A stretch of DNA of 64,000 nucleotides from Arenimonas sp. (GTDB taxonomy: Bacteria; Pseudomonadota; Alphaproteobacteria; Rhizobiales; Rhizobiaceae): contig JAIBEK010000026.1 of NCBI GenBank assembly GCA_019459145.1, positions 28,132 through 92,131 on the forward strand. Reading direction: 5' to 3'. The translations under genes and the position numbers were made by a program. Positions 36,046 through 45,297 of this stretch are shown here, one piece after another. Each line of letters opens with the position of its first letter. The stretch's first letter is position 1. Under the pieces are notes generated by a model. The model ran no database searches. It was not told the origin of the DNA and worked only from the letters and a program-made list of their open reading frames with translations.

Positions 36046-36801
36046 TCAGGCCTTGCCGTCCGATCTGATCCGTGTGGTGGGCACGCCGCGCGGCGCCAGA
36101 ACCGGCGCGAAGACGCGGCGCGAGGCGCGGGCCGCGACCGGCAGGCCCTGGTACAGCCGCTTCTGCGCCTCGACGACGATCACCCCGGAAAAGGCCGGCC
36201 AGAGCATGCGGCCCATCCGTTCGAAACTGCGGCGCAGCTTCAAGACGAAACGGATCTTCGACGGCGGAAAGAACAGCGCCTCGGCGCTGGCGCCGGGGGT
36301 GAAATTGGTCTCGCGCAGCAGCGCCGTCAACTGGCCGCGCGAATAGGGCCGGCCCGAGCCGAAGGGCGTATGTTCCATCCGCGCCCAGACCCCGCGCCGG
36401 TTGGGCACGACGATGACCAGCCGGCCACCGGGCGCCAGCACCCGCCAGACCTCCTTCAGGGTCTCGCGCGGATTTTCGGCGAACTCCAGCGAATGAACCA
36501 TCAACACCCGGTCGATCGAAGCGTCGGGCAAGGGCAGTTCCTCGTCGAAGACCAGCGCCGTGGCCGACGGCTCCCCCACCGGCCAGTTCACCGCCCCCTG
36601 CCCGGCCGGCATGAAGGCGAAGGTCCGCTCGGTGTCGGCGCGGAAGCGCTCGAGAAAGGGAACGGCATAGCCGAGACCGACAAGCCGCTCCTGCGGCAGG
36701 CGCGCCCACAGCGCCGACAGCGCCATGGCGATCGACTGCTCCGCCATGCGGCCGAGCATGGAATGATAGAACTGGCGGAGATCGACGATATCGACATGCA
36801 T
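36046..36801 (-). CDS. Class I SAM-dependent methyltransferase
   Basis: A 251-residue protein with a C-terminal-shifted methyltransferase type 11 domain: the post-I acidic region and motif [19 protein letters not shown] near residues 92-110, [23 protein letters not shown] near 115-137 as motif III/IV. Motif I is degenerate ([15 protein letters not shown], near 38-52), as commonly seen in this family. Start ATG 36801 ([14 protein letters not shown]). It is divergent from gloB with 85 bases between, a recurring rhizobial arrangement; substrate unknown. Confidence 0.82.
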   Translation of the reverse strand: MHVDIVDLRQFYHSMLGRMAEQSIAMALSALWARLPQERLVGLGYAVPFLERFRADTERTFAFMPAGQGAVNWPVGEPSATALVFDEELPLPDASIDRVLMVHSLEFAENPRETLKEVWRVLAPGGRLVIVVPNRRGVWARMEHTPFGSGRPYSRGQLTALLRETNFTPGASAEALFFPPSKIRFVLKLRRSFERMGRMLWPAFSGVIVVEAQKRLYQGLPVAARASRRVFAPVLAPRGVPTTRIRSDGKA

Positions 36802-36886
36802 GGCGCCATTGTTAGCAGGCGGCGGATGGACTTCAAGGCTGAAGGCGCTACATTTCGGCGAACCAAGCAGAAGGGACAAAGGCCTG

Positions 36887-37657
36887 ATGAAACCCCTCGA
36901 TCTCGACGTCTTTGCCTGCCGAAGCGACAATTTCGGCGTTCTCGTCCACTGTCCGGAAAGCGGCGTGACCGCCTCGATCGATGCGCCGGAGTTCGACGCT
37001 ATCGTCGCGGCCGCCGACCGGCGCGGCTGGACGATCACCCATGTCTTCACCACCCATCACCATGGCGACCATGTCGAGGCGAACCTGGCGCTCAAGGAGA
37101 AATACGGCTGCGAGATCATCGGCCCGCGCGAGGAGGCCGTAGCGATCCCCGGCCTCGACCAGGCGGTCGGCGATGGCGATGTGTTCGAGTTCGGCGGGCA
37201 CACCGTGCGGGTGATCGAAACACCCGGTCATACCGCCGGCCATGTCTGTTACCACCTGCCGGACGACAAGCTGCTGTTTGCTGCCGATACCCTGTTTGCG
37301 CTCGGCTGCGGCCGGCTGTTCGAGCGACCGGCAACCGACATGTGGCACTCGCTGCAGAAGCTTGCGGCGCTTCCGGACGAGACGGCCGTCTATTTCGGCC
37401 ATGAATATACGCTGTCGAACGCCCGTTTCGCGCTGACGATCGATCCGGAAAACGAGCGGCTGAAGGCCCGCGCCGCCGAGATCGAGGCCAAGCGGCAGCG
37501 CGGCGAGTTCACCATTCCGACGACGATCGGACTGGAAAAGGAAACGAACCCCTTCCTGCGCGCCGCCGATCCATCGATCCGCCGCAACCTTGTGATGGAA
37601 GGATCGACCGACGAGGAAGTGTTCGCCGAAATCCGCAAGCGCAAGGATCATTTCTGA
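36887..37657 (+). CDS. gloB: Hydroxyacylglutathione hydrolase (glyoxalase II)
   Basis: A 256-residue metallo-beta-lactamase-fold enzyme hydrolysing S-lactoylglutathione in methylglyoxal detoxification. The metal site [16 protein letters not shown] is near residues 53-68, [33 protein letters not shown] near 113-145 supplies further ligands (shown here in pieces: GHTAGH, AADTLF), and [14 protein letters not shown] near 169-182 the third histidine. ATG 36887 follows AAGGGACAAAGGCCTG. The stop overlaps the cupin start (TGATG). Confidence 0.93.
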   Translation: MKPLDLDVFACRSDNFGVLVHCPESGVTASIDAPEFDAIVAAADRRGWTITHVFTTHHHGDHVEANLALKEKYGCEIIGPREEAVAIPGLDQAVGDGDVFEFGGHTVRVIETPGHTAGHVCYHLPDDKLLFAADTLFALGCGRLFERPATDMWHSLQKLAALPDETAVYFGHEYTLSNARFALTIDPENERLKARAAEIEAKRQRGEFTIPTTIGLEKETNPFLRAADPSIRRNLVMEGSTDEEVFAEIRKRKDHF

Positions 37658-38079
37658 TGCGGGCAGAGGACGTCATCGACGCGCTCGGCATGCAGCCGCA
37701 TCCCGAGGGCGGGTGGTTCGTCGAGACGTTTCGCGACGCAGCCGGCGGGCCGCGTGGCCATTCGACGGCAATCTACTATCTTCTGAAGGCGGGCGAGCGG
37801 TCCCACTGGCACCGGGTGCGTGACGCGGTCGAGGTCTGGCACTGGCATGCCGGCGCGCCGCTGGCGCTCTATAGCGCACCGGATGGAACGGCGGTCGAGA
37901 CCTTCGTGCTCGGCGGCGATATCTTGCGCGGCGCGCGGCCGCAGGCGATCATTCCGGCCAATGGCTGGCAGGCGGCCGAAAGCCTCGGCGAATACACGCT
38001 GGTCGGCTGTACCGTCTCGCCAGGCTTCGACTATGCGAGTTTCGAGATGGCGCCGCCCGGCTGGGCGCCCGGAACATAG
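37657..38079 (+). CDS. DUF985 cupin-domain protein
   Basis: A 140-residue single-domain cupin of the DUF985 family. It opens with IDALGMQPHPEGGWFVETFRD and has the metal-site-like SHWHRVRDAVEVWHWHAG near residues 49-66 with several histidines. Members are often annotated as sugar-epimerase-like or YML079-like; the reaction is unknown. It overlaps gloB by one base and is presumably co-translated with it. Confidence 0.85.
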   Translation: MRAEDVIDALGMQPHPEGGWFVETFRDAAGGPRGHSTAIYYLLKAGERSHWHRVRDAVEVWHWHAGAPLALYSAPDGTAVETFVLGGDILRGARPQAIIPANGWQAAESLGEYTLVGCTVSPGFDYASFEMAPPGWAPGT

Positions 38080-38092
38080 CCCAGAGCCTGGA

Positions 38093-38743
38093 TCAGGACG
38101 CGATCGCCACCAGCGCGAGGGTCAAGACGACCTGCGCGGCGAAATAGCTGGCCCAGACATAAAGTGCGGCAAGCCGGCGCCAGGGATGGGCCTTGTCCAT
38201 CTTGAAGGTCTCGATCGCCAGCACGGCATCAGACGACAGGAACAGTGCCGCGCCGACGAAGACCGCGACCGGCGGCACGCCGAGCGACAGCACCGCCATG
38301 GCGGCGATCGCCGTGGCGTAGGCGAGCACCGCCGGCGCGAGGCGCGCTGCAGGACGCCAGAGATAGACGACGAGTGCTGCGGCAAGGACCACCGAGATGA
38401 CGGCCGCCACCAGTCGCCAGATTTCGCTCGCGACAAAACCGGGGTCACCGATCGCGAAGAACAAGGCGCCATACGCGACATGGGCGAGCAGGAAGGACGA
38501 GAGCCCGCCGATGAAATTCTTCTCGCCCTCATAGGCGAGGAAGGCATCGCCGAGCGCGCTCGAGACCAGTGCCAGGACGAGCAGATCCGGCGCCCCCATG
38601 AGGAAGGCGTAGAAGGCGAGCAGGGCGACCGGCAGGGTTTTCCACACGGCACGGAGATGGCTCGCGGGCTTCGGCAGAATGGCGAAATAGGAAAGGCCGG
38701 CGGCAAGCGCGAGACCCAGGACGATCGTTGCAGGCATTTCCAT
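38093..38743 (-). CDS. YhhN/TMEM86-family lysoplasmalogenase-like protein
   Basis: A 216-residue protein with about eight transmembrane helices. SSALGDAFLAYEGEKNF near residues 61-77 and FLSSDAVLAIETF near 168-180 carry the two conserved Asp/Ser positions of the YhhN (TMEM86) family, whose characterised members hydrolyse the vinyl-ether bond of lysoplasmalogens. Whether this host makes plasmalogens is unknown, so the substrate is open. It is downstream of the EamA transporter on the same strand, 19 bases apart. Confidence 0.83.
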   Translation of the reverse strand: MEMPATIVLGLALAAGLSYFAILPKPASHLRAVWKTLPVALLAFYAFLMGAPDLLVLALVSSALGDAFLAYEGEKNFIGGLSSFLLAHVAYGALFFAIGDPGFVASEIWRLVAAVISVVLAAALVVYLWRPAARLAPAVLAYATAIAAMAVLSLGVPPVAVFVGAALFLSSDAVLAIETFKMDKAHPWRRLAALYVWASYFAAQVVLTLALVAIAS

Positions 38744-38762
38744 CGCTCGCCCCCTTCGGCCG

Positions 38763-39641
38763 TCAGACTTCGGCCTTCTTCGTCCGGCGGATCATGTCCT
38801 GCGCGGCCAGCATGGCGCCGCCGGTGATCAGCACGCAGGCAATGCCGATCCTGAGGCTCGGCTCGGCGAAACCGAACAGGGTGAGGATCAGCGTCGACAG
38901 AAGGGGCGCTGCATAGCTTGATGCTCCGAGGATCTGGATGTCGCCGTTCTTCACCCCATGGTCCCAGGCGTAGAAGGCAAGTCCCACGGGCAAGAGGCCG
39001 AGGCCGACGACGGCTGACCATTGCAACAGGTTTTCCGGCCAGACCGTGGTTTCCAGTCCCAGATGGCAGAGCGCCGACAGGATGGAGGTGGCAAGGCAGA
39101 AGCCGGTGACCACATCGGTCGATACCGCCTCGAAGCGCCGGGTGATCAGCGAATAGCCGGCCCAGGTGAAGGCGCAGAGGAAGGCGGCGAGATAACCGAA
39201 GCCATAGGCGGGATCGAAGGCGATGCCGTTCTTGGCGACGATCAGTACGGTGCCGCCAAGCCCGGCGAGTGCGCCGACCACATGGTACCAGCGCAGCTTT
39301 TCGCCCGGCAGCAGGGCCGAGCCGACGACGATTAACAGCGGCCAGAGATAGGCGATCAGGCCGGCTTCGACCGCGGGCGCGTTGCGCAGCGCCGTGAAGT
39401 AGAGGAAATGATAGCCGAACAGGCCGATCACGCCGGTGAGCCAGACCTTGGCCGGCTGACGAAGCTGGCGGATGCGTTCCGGCCGGAACATGAAGGTGAT
39501 GATGCCTGGCAGGCTGCCGATGGCGAAGGTGACGGCGGAAAGCTGGAAGGGGGGCATCTTGCCGGAGGCGGCCGTCATGAGTGCGAGAAAGGACCACATC
39601 AGAATGGCCGTGAACCCGATAAGCGTCGCCCTTGTCTTCAC
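38763..39641 (-). CDS. EamA/DMT-family transporter
   Basis: A 292-residue inner-membrane exporter with ten hydrophobic segments arranged as two EamA repeats (about 5-135 and 145-285). GLIAYLWPLLIVVGSALLPGE near 93-113 and SYAAPLLSTLILTLFGFAEP near 241-260 are typical end-of-repeat motifs; the overall look is close to YddG/YedA-like aromatic amino-acid or metabolite exporters. Substrate not determinable. It lies between a DUF3108 gene and YhhN, all leftward. Confidence 0.86.
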   Translation of the reverse strand: MKTRATLIGFTAILMWSFLALMTAASGKMPPFQLSAVTFAIGSLPGIITFMFRPERIRQLRQPAKVWLTGVIGLFGYHFLYFTALRNAPAVEAGLIAYLWPLLIVVGSALLPGEKLRWYHVVGALAGLGGTVLIVAKNGIAFDPAYGFGYLAAFLCAFTWAGYSLITRRFEAVSTDVVTGFCLATSILSALCHLGLETTVWPENLLQWSAVVGLGLLPVGLAFYAWDHGVKNGDIQILGASSYAAPLLSTLILTLFGFAEPSLRIGIACVLITGGAMLAAQDMIRRTKKAEV

Positions 39642-39677
39642 GTCCGCCCCCTTTGCGGGGCCTGATCCTGCAGCCCC

Positions 39678-40442
39678 TTAGCCGTCGACTTCGACGGCGG
39701 ATACATAGATCGTCCCCATCTGCGTCGGAACGCGCGCATGGACTGGAGCATATAGCTTCAGGGCACCGGTCTTGGCAAACCAGATTTCCATGCCTCTGGC
39801 CTTGCGCAAATATTCTATATCCTTGCGTCCCTTGCGGAAACCGGACTTGGGCACATAGCGGATGGAGCAGATGAAGGCCTCGACCTCACCTCCTCCGGTC
39901 TTGAACGTCTCTCGACCCTTCGGCGTCAGCACCAGATCCATCCGGCTCTCGCCGTCATAGACGGGAAGGGTTCGCGGACAGGCCGCCTCGCCGTCCGGAA
40001 TGACCAGGCTGCTGATCGGATCGAGCACCGCCTTCAGATCCTCCGGCCCGACCGCGATCCAGTTCCTCGGCCGCCGCCGGGGCTCGGGGTCGATGGTCGT
40101 CTCGGTGACGTTTCCGTTGCGGTAGCGGACGTCGTAGGTGTGCTTCTTCTTGCCGCTCTGGTAGACCAGCGTATAGCGGTCGGCCCGCATGCCGACGCCA
40201 CTCAGCGTGCCGGATACCTTTGTCTCGGCGCTGATCTTGGTGATGATGTCGACGATCGCCGAGGAATTGAAGCGCCCGCTGATGGTGTAGTTCTTCTGGT
40301 TAACCTCGGTGACGAAGGAGGCGCGCGCGATCGGAAGCGCCCCGAGCGTCACCTTGTAATCGGTGCGATGGCGCACCGTCTCCGCCGACACGGGCAATGC
40401 CGCAAGTGCCAGCAAACATAGAGCGATGCTCGACAGACGCAA
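39678..40442 (-). CDS. DUF3108 exported protein
   Basis: A 254-residue protein with a signal peptide (MRLSSIALCLLALAALPVSA, cleaved near residue 20) and a DUF3108 domain: TDYKVTLGALPIARASF near 27-43, the repeated beta-strand region, and a C-terminal KTGALKLYAPVHARVPTQMG. The start is a TTG at 40442 preceded by AGGGGGA at suitable spacing; no ATG gives a sensible signal peptide. Function unknown, probably periplasmic. It is divergent from rpmB and upstream of the EamA gene. Confidence 0.8.
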   Translation of the reverse strand: MRLSSIALCLLALAALPVSAETVRHRTDYKVTLGALPIARASFVTEVNQKNYTISGRFNSSAIVDIITKISAETKVSGTLSGVGMRADRYTLVYQSGKKKHTYDVRYRNGNVTETTIDPEPRRRPRNWIAVGPEDLKAVLDPISSLVIPDGEAACPRTLPVYDGESRMDLVLTPKGRETFKTGGGEVEAFICSIRYVPKSGFRKGRKDIEYLRKARGMEIWFAKTGALKLYAPVHARVPTQMGTIYVSAVEVDG

Positions 40443-40570
40443 AATACAATCCCCCTGATCCGGTTCTTTCCGCCCGCGCGGTAAGTGACGACACCTGCCA
40501 TCCTCGGACGCGACTATGGCAATAAAATAGCGGGTTTCTCCGGCGCTTGCGGGAAAATCCAAGGTTTGGC

Positions 40571-40599
40571 TTGACGCGCCCGGCCAGTCTGACTATAGA
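40571..40599 (+). promoter_or_regulatory. Sigma-70-type promoter of rpmB
   Basis: TTGACG (40571-40576), a 17-base spacer and TATAGA (40594-40599) form one of the best promoter matches in the window. The predicted start near 40606 leaves an approximately 83-nt leader before the rpmB ATG. Confidence 0.75.
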
Positions 40600-40620
40600 A
40601 CCGCAACTTTCCAATCAAAC

Positions 40621-40667
40621 GCCGTTGGATCGCCTTGCCGGTATTTGCCCGGAAGCGATGCGACGGC
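40621..40667 (+). promoter_or_regulatory. Multi-tier hairpin in the rpmB 5' leader
   Basis: Three nested stems fold on one axis: GCCGT (40621-40625) with ACGGC (40663-40667), ATCGC (40629-40633) with GCGAT (40655-40659), and CCGG (40638-40641) with CCGG (40649-40652), with internal loops between. It begins about 15 nt after the predicted transcription start and ends 21 bases before the ATG, next to an A-rich stretch. Ribosomal protein genes often have autoregulatory leaders; I do not recall a described one for L28. Confidence 0.5.
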
Positions 40668-40688
40668 CAAGAAAAAAATAGGTGTATC

Positions 40689-40979
40689 ATGTCCCGCAGT
40701 TGCGAATTGACCGGCAAGGGCGTCCAGTCGGGCAACAATGTGAGCCACGCGAACAACAAGACCAAGCGCAAGTTCCTTCCGAACCTGTGCGACGTCACGC
40801 TGATCTCGGACGCTCTTGGCCAGCGTTACCGTCTGCGCGTTTCCGCAGCGGCCCTGCGCACGGTCGAGCATCGTGGCGGCCTCGACGCCTTTCTTCTGAA
40901 GGCCAGCGAAACCGACCTGTCGATGCGCGCCCGCCTGCTGCGTCGCCAGATCGTCAAGAAGACCGCAGAAGCCGCGTAA
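40689..40979 (+). CDS. rpmB: 50S ribosomal protein L28
   Basis: A 96-residue basic ribosomal protein. It opens with [32 protein letters not shown] (shown as the L28 signature [15 protein letters not shown] and KTKRKFLPN) and ends in a lysine/arginine-rich tail. Start ATG 40689. It is transcribed alone from a strong promoter with a structured leader; the transporter gene follows 114 bases downstream. Confidence 0.97.
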   Translation: MSRSCELTGKGVQSGNNVSHANNKTKRKFLPNLCDVTLISDALGQRYRLRVSAAALRTVEHRGGLDAFLLKASETDLSMRARLLRRQIVKKTAEAA

Positions 40980-41067
40980 GCGACCTCTCCTTCTTCGACA
41001 AGGTATCAAGGCTTGAACGGGCGCGCCCCGGACAGGCCTTTTCCTTTTCGCAAAATCATTACTCCAA

Positions 41068-41084
41068 CTGGTGGCATCACCCAG
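41068..41084 (+). promoter_or_regulatory. Small hairpin overlapping the ribosome-binding site of the YhhQ gene
   Basis: CTGGTG (41068-41073), loop GCAT, CAC-C-CAG (41078-41084) with one bulged C, followed by GATAAAAAAATG. The 3' arm overlaps the AGGA Shine-Dalgarno sequence at 41083-41086. A hairpin then an A-rich tail before a queuosine precursor transporter recalls preQ1 riboswitches, but the full consensus is not visible. Confidence 0.3.
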
Positions 41085-41093
41085 GATAAAAAA

Positions 41094-41741
41094 ATGCTGA
41101 AAACGCGCTATATCCTTGTCTACTCCCTGCTGATGACGGCTATCGTGGTCGCATCGAACATTCTCGTTCAGTATCCGCTCTCTGGACAACTGGCCGGAAT
41201 CGCGCTTGGCGACCTCCTGACCTACGGTGCCTTCACCTATCCGGTCGCCTTCCTCGTCACGGACCTCACCAACCGCCAGTTCGGCCCGCAGACCGCCCGC
41301 AAGGTCGTCTTCATCGGCTTCGTCGTGGGTGTGGCGCTTTCCTTCGTGACGTCTTCGCCGCGCATCGCCATTGCCTCCGGCACGGCCTATCTGGCCGGCC
41401 AATTGCTCGACATCACGGTGTTCAACCGGTTGCGCCGCCTTGCCTGGTGGAAAGCGCCGCTGCTCGGCTCGGTCTTCGGCTCGGTGGTCGATACGGCGAT
41501 CTTCTTTTCGTTGGCCTTCGCGCCGATCTTCGTCCTGATCGGCCCCAATGACGACTTCGCCATCGAATGGGCGCCGATCCTCGGCATTCTCGCCACCGAT
41601 GCGCCGCGCTGGATCTCCTGGGCGCTCGGCGACCTCAGCGTCAAGATGCTGGTGGGTGTGGTGATGCTCTTGCCCTATGGCGCGCTGATGAGCGTCGTCA
41701 GGCCCATGCCGGCGACCACGCCGGTTCGCTCGGCCAGCTAG
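41094..41741 (+). CDS. Queuosine precursor transporter (YhhQ/VUT family)
   Basis: A 215-residue membrane protein with about six helices, matching the YhhQ/VUT family that imports preQ0/preQ1 for queuosine tRNA modification. Characteristic segments are ASNILVQYPLSG near residues 20-31, YPVAFLVTDLTNRQFGP near 48-64, ARKVVFIGFVVG, and GSVFGSVVDTAIFFSLAF near 124-141. ATG 41094 follows AGGATAAAAAA. GluQ at 9 kb acts on queuosine-containing tRNA-Asp, consistent with the pathway. Confidence 0.88.
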   Translation: MLKTRYILVYSLLMTAIVVASNILVQYPLSGQLAGIALGDLLTYGAFTYPVAFLVTDLTNRQFGPQTARKVVFIGFVVGVALSFVTSSPRIAIASGTAYLAGQLLDITVFNRLRRLAWWKAPLLGSVFGSVVDTAIFFSLAFAPIFVLIGPNDDFAIEWAPILGILATDAPRWISWALGDLSVKMLVGVVMLLPYGALMSVVRPMPATTPVRSAS

Positions 41742-41767
41742 GGACAGGCCCTAGGCTCGTCGTCATC

Positions 41768-42769
41768 TCAGTCGACGAGCCTGAATTCCAGCATCAGGTT
41801 GCGTTGCAGGATCGAGTGGTTGTCATCCGACACGAGGATGATCCGGGTCGATCCGTCTTCGCCGGCGACCACGTCCAGCCCCTCCATATTGTCGATCTCC
41901 TCGCCCATCCCCGCCTCGAGAATGATCTTGCCGTCGACCACGGCACCCGGTCTGAGGCTCGCCCCGTCGATGCGGCGGATGCGCAAGCCGACCCCGGTGG
42001 CCAGCGTGAACCGTCGCTCGAGCAGAAGCAGGTCGCCATCGGGGAGGAAATCGCCGTCGGTCACGTCGAAGCCGTCATGCGCCACCACGCGGAAGGCGCC
42101 GGCGAGCGGCCCGTCGAGGATGCCGGCGAACAGGTCACCATTGCCATCGACGCTCTTTTCCGCAACCGTGACCAACCCGCCCTGCAGCGGGCTTTCCGCA
42201 GCCGAGAGCGCAAGGGTTTCGAGCCCGCCATTGTTGCGCAGTTCGCCGACGGGAAACGGCAGCGGAAAGGCCATGCGGAACGGCCGGGCGGTTTCGATCG
42301 GCGAAAGCGGTCTATAGCCGGAAACCCGATGCCGCTGTTCGTAGCCGACGAGCACCTCTTCGCCCCGGATCGCCAGGCTTTCGGCATCGACATTGTATTT
42401 TCGCTGGTCCCCGCGCCCGTCGGCATCCAGCATGGCGGAGATCGTCACGTCCGAAAGGCCTGAAAGGCTTCCCTTCTCGTCGCGACGTATGTCGCCCGTG
42501 ATCCAATGGCCGGTGTCGAGAACGCCGAGGAATCGCCTGCCGTCCGGCAGGAAACGGATCGCCGACCAGGCGCCGAACAGCGGCTCGGCGGAGGCAAGTT
42601 CCAGTCCGCCGACGAATTCGAGCGCGCCGAACCTTGTCTCGGAGGACCCTGGGCGAAAGGCCGTGATCACGGTCGCCTCGACCGGCGCCGTCTGTGCGTG
42701 AGCGATTTCAGCCGAGGCAGCCCCAGCTGTCAGGACGAATAGGAAGACGAGAGAGAGGCAGGATCGCAA
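41768..42769 (-). CDS. Esterase-like activity of phytase family protein
   Basis: A 333-residue exported protein with a signal peptide (about residues 1-20, LVFLFVLTAGAASA) and a phytase-like beta-propeller domain: FGAWSAIRFLPDGRRFLGVLDTG near 66-88, DAESLAIRGEEVLVGYEQRHRV near 128-149, NNGGLETLALS near 179-189 and DNMEGLDVVAGEDGSTRIILVSDDN near 290-314. Acidic and Asn residues fit a calcium-dependent phytase-like fold. The true substrate is unknown. It converges with the YhhQ gene and is divergent from an acidic hypothetical protein. Confidence 0.82.
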   Translation of the reverse strand: MRSCLSLVFLFVLTAGAASAEIAHAQTAPVEATVITAFRPGSSETRFGALEFVGGLELASAEPLFGAWSAIRFLPDGRRFLGVLDTGHWITGDIRRDEKGSLSGLSDVTISAMLDADGRGDQRKYNVDAESLAIRGEEVLVGYEQRHRVSGYRPLSPIETARPFRMAFPLPFPVGELRNNGGLETLALSAAESPLQGGLVTVAEKSVDGNGDLFAGILDGPLAGAFRVVAHDGFDVTDGDFLPDGDLLLLERRFTLATGVGLRIRRIDGASLRPGAVVDGKIILEAGMGEEIDNMEGLDVVAGEDGSTRIILVSDDNHSILQRNLMLEFRLVD

Positions 42770-42946
42770 TATCTTGACCTTGAACTATCCAGGAAAACGG
42801 CTGGCCACTTATGCCACGATCAAACCGCGGGTCAAACTGCATCGCCGGCACTCGTCGGATGTCGTAAGGACCGGCCCCAGTCAGGCACAAGTTCGGCGTG
42901 CAAGGTTTCCACCATTGCCTTCAAAGAACGTATTGAGGAGCCGCGC

Positions 42947-43369
42947 ATGATCGCCATTTCCAACGACACGCGATATTTTGCACCGTCGATGCGCACCGGC
43001 CGGACGGCCGACGCGGGCGGCGACGATTTTTCTCAGGCGCTACTGTCCTATGACGGCGGCTCGACCTTTTCACTCGAAGACGAGAACAGCGTGTCCTACG
43101 ACACGACGCTCGACGAGGAGAAGCGCACGGAGGCCAAGGACCTGCTGGCGGAATTCTCCAAGTGGGCGCACATGGATGCCGCCGAGATGATCCGCGCCAA
43201 ATATCTCGAGGACAAGGGGCTGACCGAGGAGTCGCTGGCGGCGATGGATCCCGAAGCCCGCAAGGCCATCGAGGAAGAGATCGCCGAACTCATCAAGAAC
43301 CAGTTGGGTGTCGACAAGGGCGCAACCTCTGATGTCGCGGAGCTCGACCAGACCGACGCCGAAGTCTGA
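42947..43369 (+). CDS. Acidic protein of unknown function beside cobT
   Basis: A 140-residue acidic soluble protein with no signal peptide or membrane segment. The first 50 residues look disordered (Asp/Ser/Gly-rich); residues about 55-125 are predicted helical, with DEEKRTEAKDLLAEFSKWAHMDAAE and AIEEEIAELIKNQLGVDK. A GAGGAG site precedes ATG 42947. I do not recognise a family beyond a hypothetical protein likely conserved in rhizobia. It converges with cobT, 19 bases apart, with a perfect hairpin spanning the stop. Confidence 0.7.
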   Translation: MIAISNDTRYFAPSMRTGRTADAGGDDFSQALLSYDGGSTFSLEDENSVSYDTTLDEEKRTEAKDLLAEFSKWAHMDAAEMIRAKYLEDKGLTEESLAAMDPEARKAIEEEIAELIKNQLGVDKGATSDVAELDQTDAEV

Positions 43370-43377
43370 CGGCGTCG
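43354..43377. terminator. Hairpin between the acidic gene and cobT
   Basis: CGACGCCG (43354-43361), 8-base loop, CGGCGTCG (43370-43377), spanning the stop codon of the acidic gene and lying just before the cobT stop. There is no T-run, so a bidirectional terminator or 3'-end stabiliser is possible but not certain. Confidence 0.4.
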
Positions 43378-43388
43378 AGCCTCGCTCG

Positions 43389-45284
43389 TCAGCGCCGGCG
43401 CCCCCGACCGCGCGCGCCGCTGGTCTGCTGGTCTTCGAACAGGGCCGCGAGTTGCTCGGTCATTGCGCCCGCCAGTTCGTCGGCATCGATGATCGTCACG
43501 GCGCGGCGATAATAGCGCGTCACGTCGTGGCCGATGCCGATCGCCAGGAGTTCGACCGGGGAGCGCGTCTCGATCTGCTCGATCACGGCGCGCAGGTGCC
43601 GTTCGAGGTAATTGCCCGGATTGACCGAAAGCGTCGAATCATCGACCGGCGCGCCGTCGGAAATCATCATCATGATCTTGCGCTGCTCGGGACGCGCCAT
43701 CAGGCGGCCATGCGCCCACATCAGCGCCTCGCCGTCGATGTTCTCCTTGAGCAAGCCTTCGCGCATCATCAGGCCGAGATTGCGGCGCGAGCGGCGCCAA
43801 GGCGCATCGGCCGACTTGTAGATGATGTGACGCAGGTCGTTGAGACGGCCGGGCGTCGGCGGCTTGCCGTTCGTCAGCCATTTTTCTCTGGACTGGCCGC
43901 CCTTCCAAGCCTTCGTGGTGAAGCCGAGGATTTCGACCTTGACGCCGCAACGCTCCAGCGTGCGGGCCAGGATGTCTGCGCAGGTGGCGGCGACCGTGAT
44001 CGGCCTGCCGCGCATGGAGCCGGAATTGTCGATGACCAGCGTCACAACCGTATCACGGAACTTGGTGTCCTTCTCCTTCTTGAAGGAGAGCGGCTGCATC
44101 GGATCGATCACCAGGCGCGTCAAGCGCGCCGGGTCGAGATAGCCTTCTTCCAGGTCGAATTCCCAGGAGCGGTTCTGCTGCGCCATCAGGCGGCGCTGCA
44201 TGCGATTGGCGAGTCGCCCGACGGCGCCCTGGAGATGGGCAAGCTGCTTGTCGAGAAAGGCGCGCAGGCGCTCCAGCTCGGCCTCGTCGCAGAGTTCTTC
44301 CGCAGTGACGATCTCGTCGAATTCCTGGGTGAAGATCTTGTAGTCGACCTTCTCGTTGAAATCGTCGAAGGGACTTGCCGGACGGCGCATCTCGCCGGGC
44401 GTCTCGCTGTCGTCCTCGCCCTCTTCCGTCATGTCGTCGTCGGAGATCTCGGCGCCGTCCATCTCGCCGTCGTCCATCAGCTCCTGCGAGGCCTCGCTCT
44501 CCTCGGCGGGGGCCTGTTCGGAACCGGCTTCTTCCTCGGCGCTTTCCTGGTCTTCCTCGTTGGAGCGCGGCTGATCCTCGTCGGTCGAGCTCTCCTCTTC
44601 GCTCTCCTCGGTGTCGTCGCCGACATCCTCGGCCATTTCCATGGCGGACAGCATGTGGCGGATCACGCGGGCGAAGGCCTGCTGGTCGTTGATTGCCGAC
44701 GGCAGGTTGTCGAGATCGGCACCCGCCTTCTGCTCGATGAAGGGACGCCACAGGTCGAGCACCTTGCCGGCCGATTCGGGCGGCTTCTCGCCGGTCAGCT
44801 TCTCGCGCACCAGCATGGCGACGGCTTCCTGGATCGGCGCGTCCTCCTGGCGGTTGATGCCGGAAAAATTGGCCTTGGCGTATTTCTCCGCATTCATCGC
44901 GCTGATGTTGTCGCCCATGCCGCTCATCCTGAGCGCGCCGATCGATTCGACGCGGGCCTGCTCGACGGCATCGAACACCAGACGCGCATCGGTCCCTTGC
45001 GGCGCCATGGTGGAGTGGATCCTCTGGTCGTGGCAGGCCAGGCGCAGCGCCATGGAATCGCCGAGCCCCCGCGTCACCGCAAGCTCATGCGCGGACGGCT
45101 TCTTCGACAGTTCCGGCAGGCGCACGCGCTCGCCGGCAAGGCCCGGCCGCTCATTGGCGAACACCACCTCGACGTCGGCACTTCCCGCAACGGAACGCAC
45201 GCAACCTGTTATCGCCCGCCGAAGCGGTTCGACATCAGGCCCGATACCGGGCTTTGCTCTCGTATTGTCGCCGCGACCTGCCAT
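43389..45284 (-). CDS. cobT: Aerobic cobaltochelatase subunit CobT
   Basis: A 631-residue subunit of the CobNST chelatase that inserts cobalt into hydrogenobyrinate a,c-diamide in aerobic cobalamin synthesis. Residues about 205-290 are a long Glu/Asp/Ser-rich acidic linker; the C-terminal VWA domain (about 400-620) has the MIDAS motif [14 protein letters not shown] near 419-432 and [12 protein letters not shown] near 540-551. Start ATG 45284 ([11 protein letters not shown]). It lies 13 bases after cobS in the same operon; cobN is not in the window. Confidence 0.94.
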   Translation of the reverse strand: MAGRGDNTRAKPGIGPDVEPLRRAITGCVRSVAGSADVEVVFANERPGLAGERVRLPELSKKPSAHELAVTRGLGDSMALRLACHDQRIHSTMAPQGTDARLVFDAVEQARVESIGALRMSGMGDNISAMNAEKYAKANFSGINRQEDAPIQEAVAMLVREKLTGEKPPESAGKVLDLWRPFIEQKAGADLDNLPSAINDQQAFARVIRHMLSAMEMAEDVGDDTEESEEESSTDEDQPRSNEEDQESAEEEAGSEQAPAEESEASQELMDDGEMDGAEISDDDMTEEGEDDSETPGEMRRPASPFDDFNEKVDYKIFTQEFDEIVTAEELCDEAELERLRAFLDKQLAHLQGAVGRLANRMQRRLMAQQNRSWEFDLEEGYLDPARLTRLVIDPMQPLSFKKEKDTKFRDTVVTLVIDNSGSMRGRPITVAATCADILARTLERCGVKVEILGFTTKAWKGGQSREKWLTNGKPPTPGRLNDLRHIIYKSADAPWRRSRRNLGLMMREGLLKENIDGEALMWAHGRLMARPEQRKIMMMISDGAPVDDSTLSVNPGNYLERHLRAVIEQIETRSPVELLAIGIGHDVTRYYRRAVTIIDADELAGAMTEQLAALFEDQQTSGARGRGRRR

Positions 45285-45297
45285 CGTGATCGCCCCC

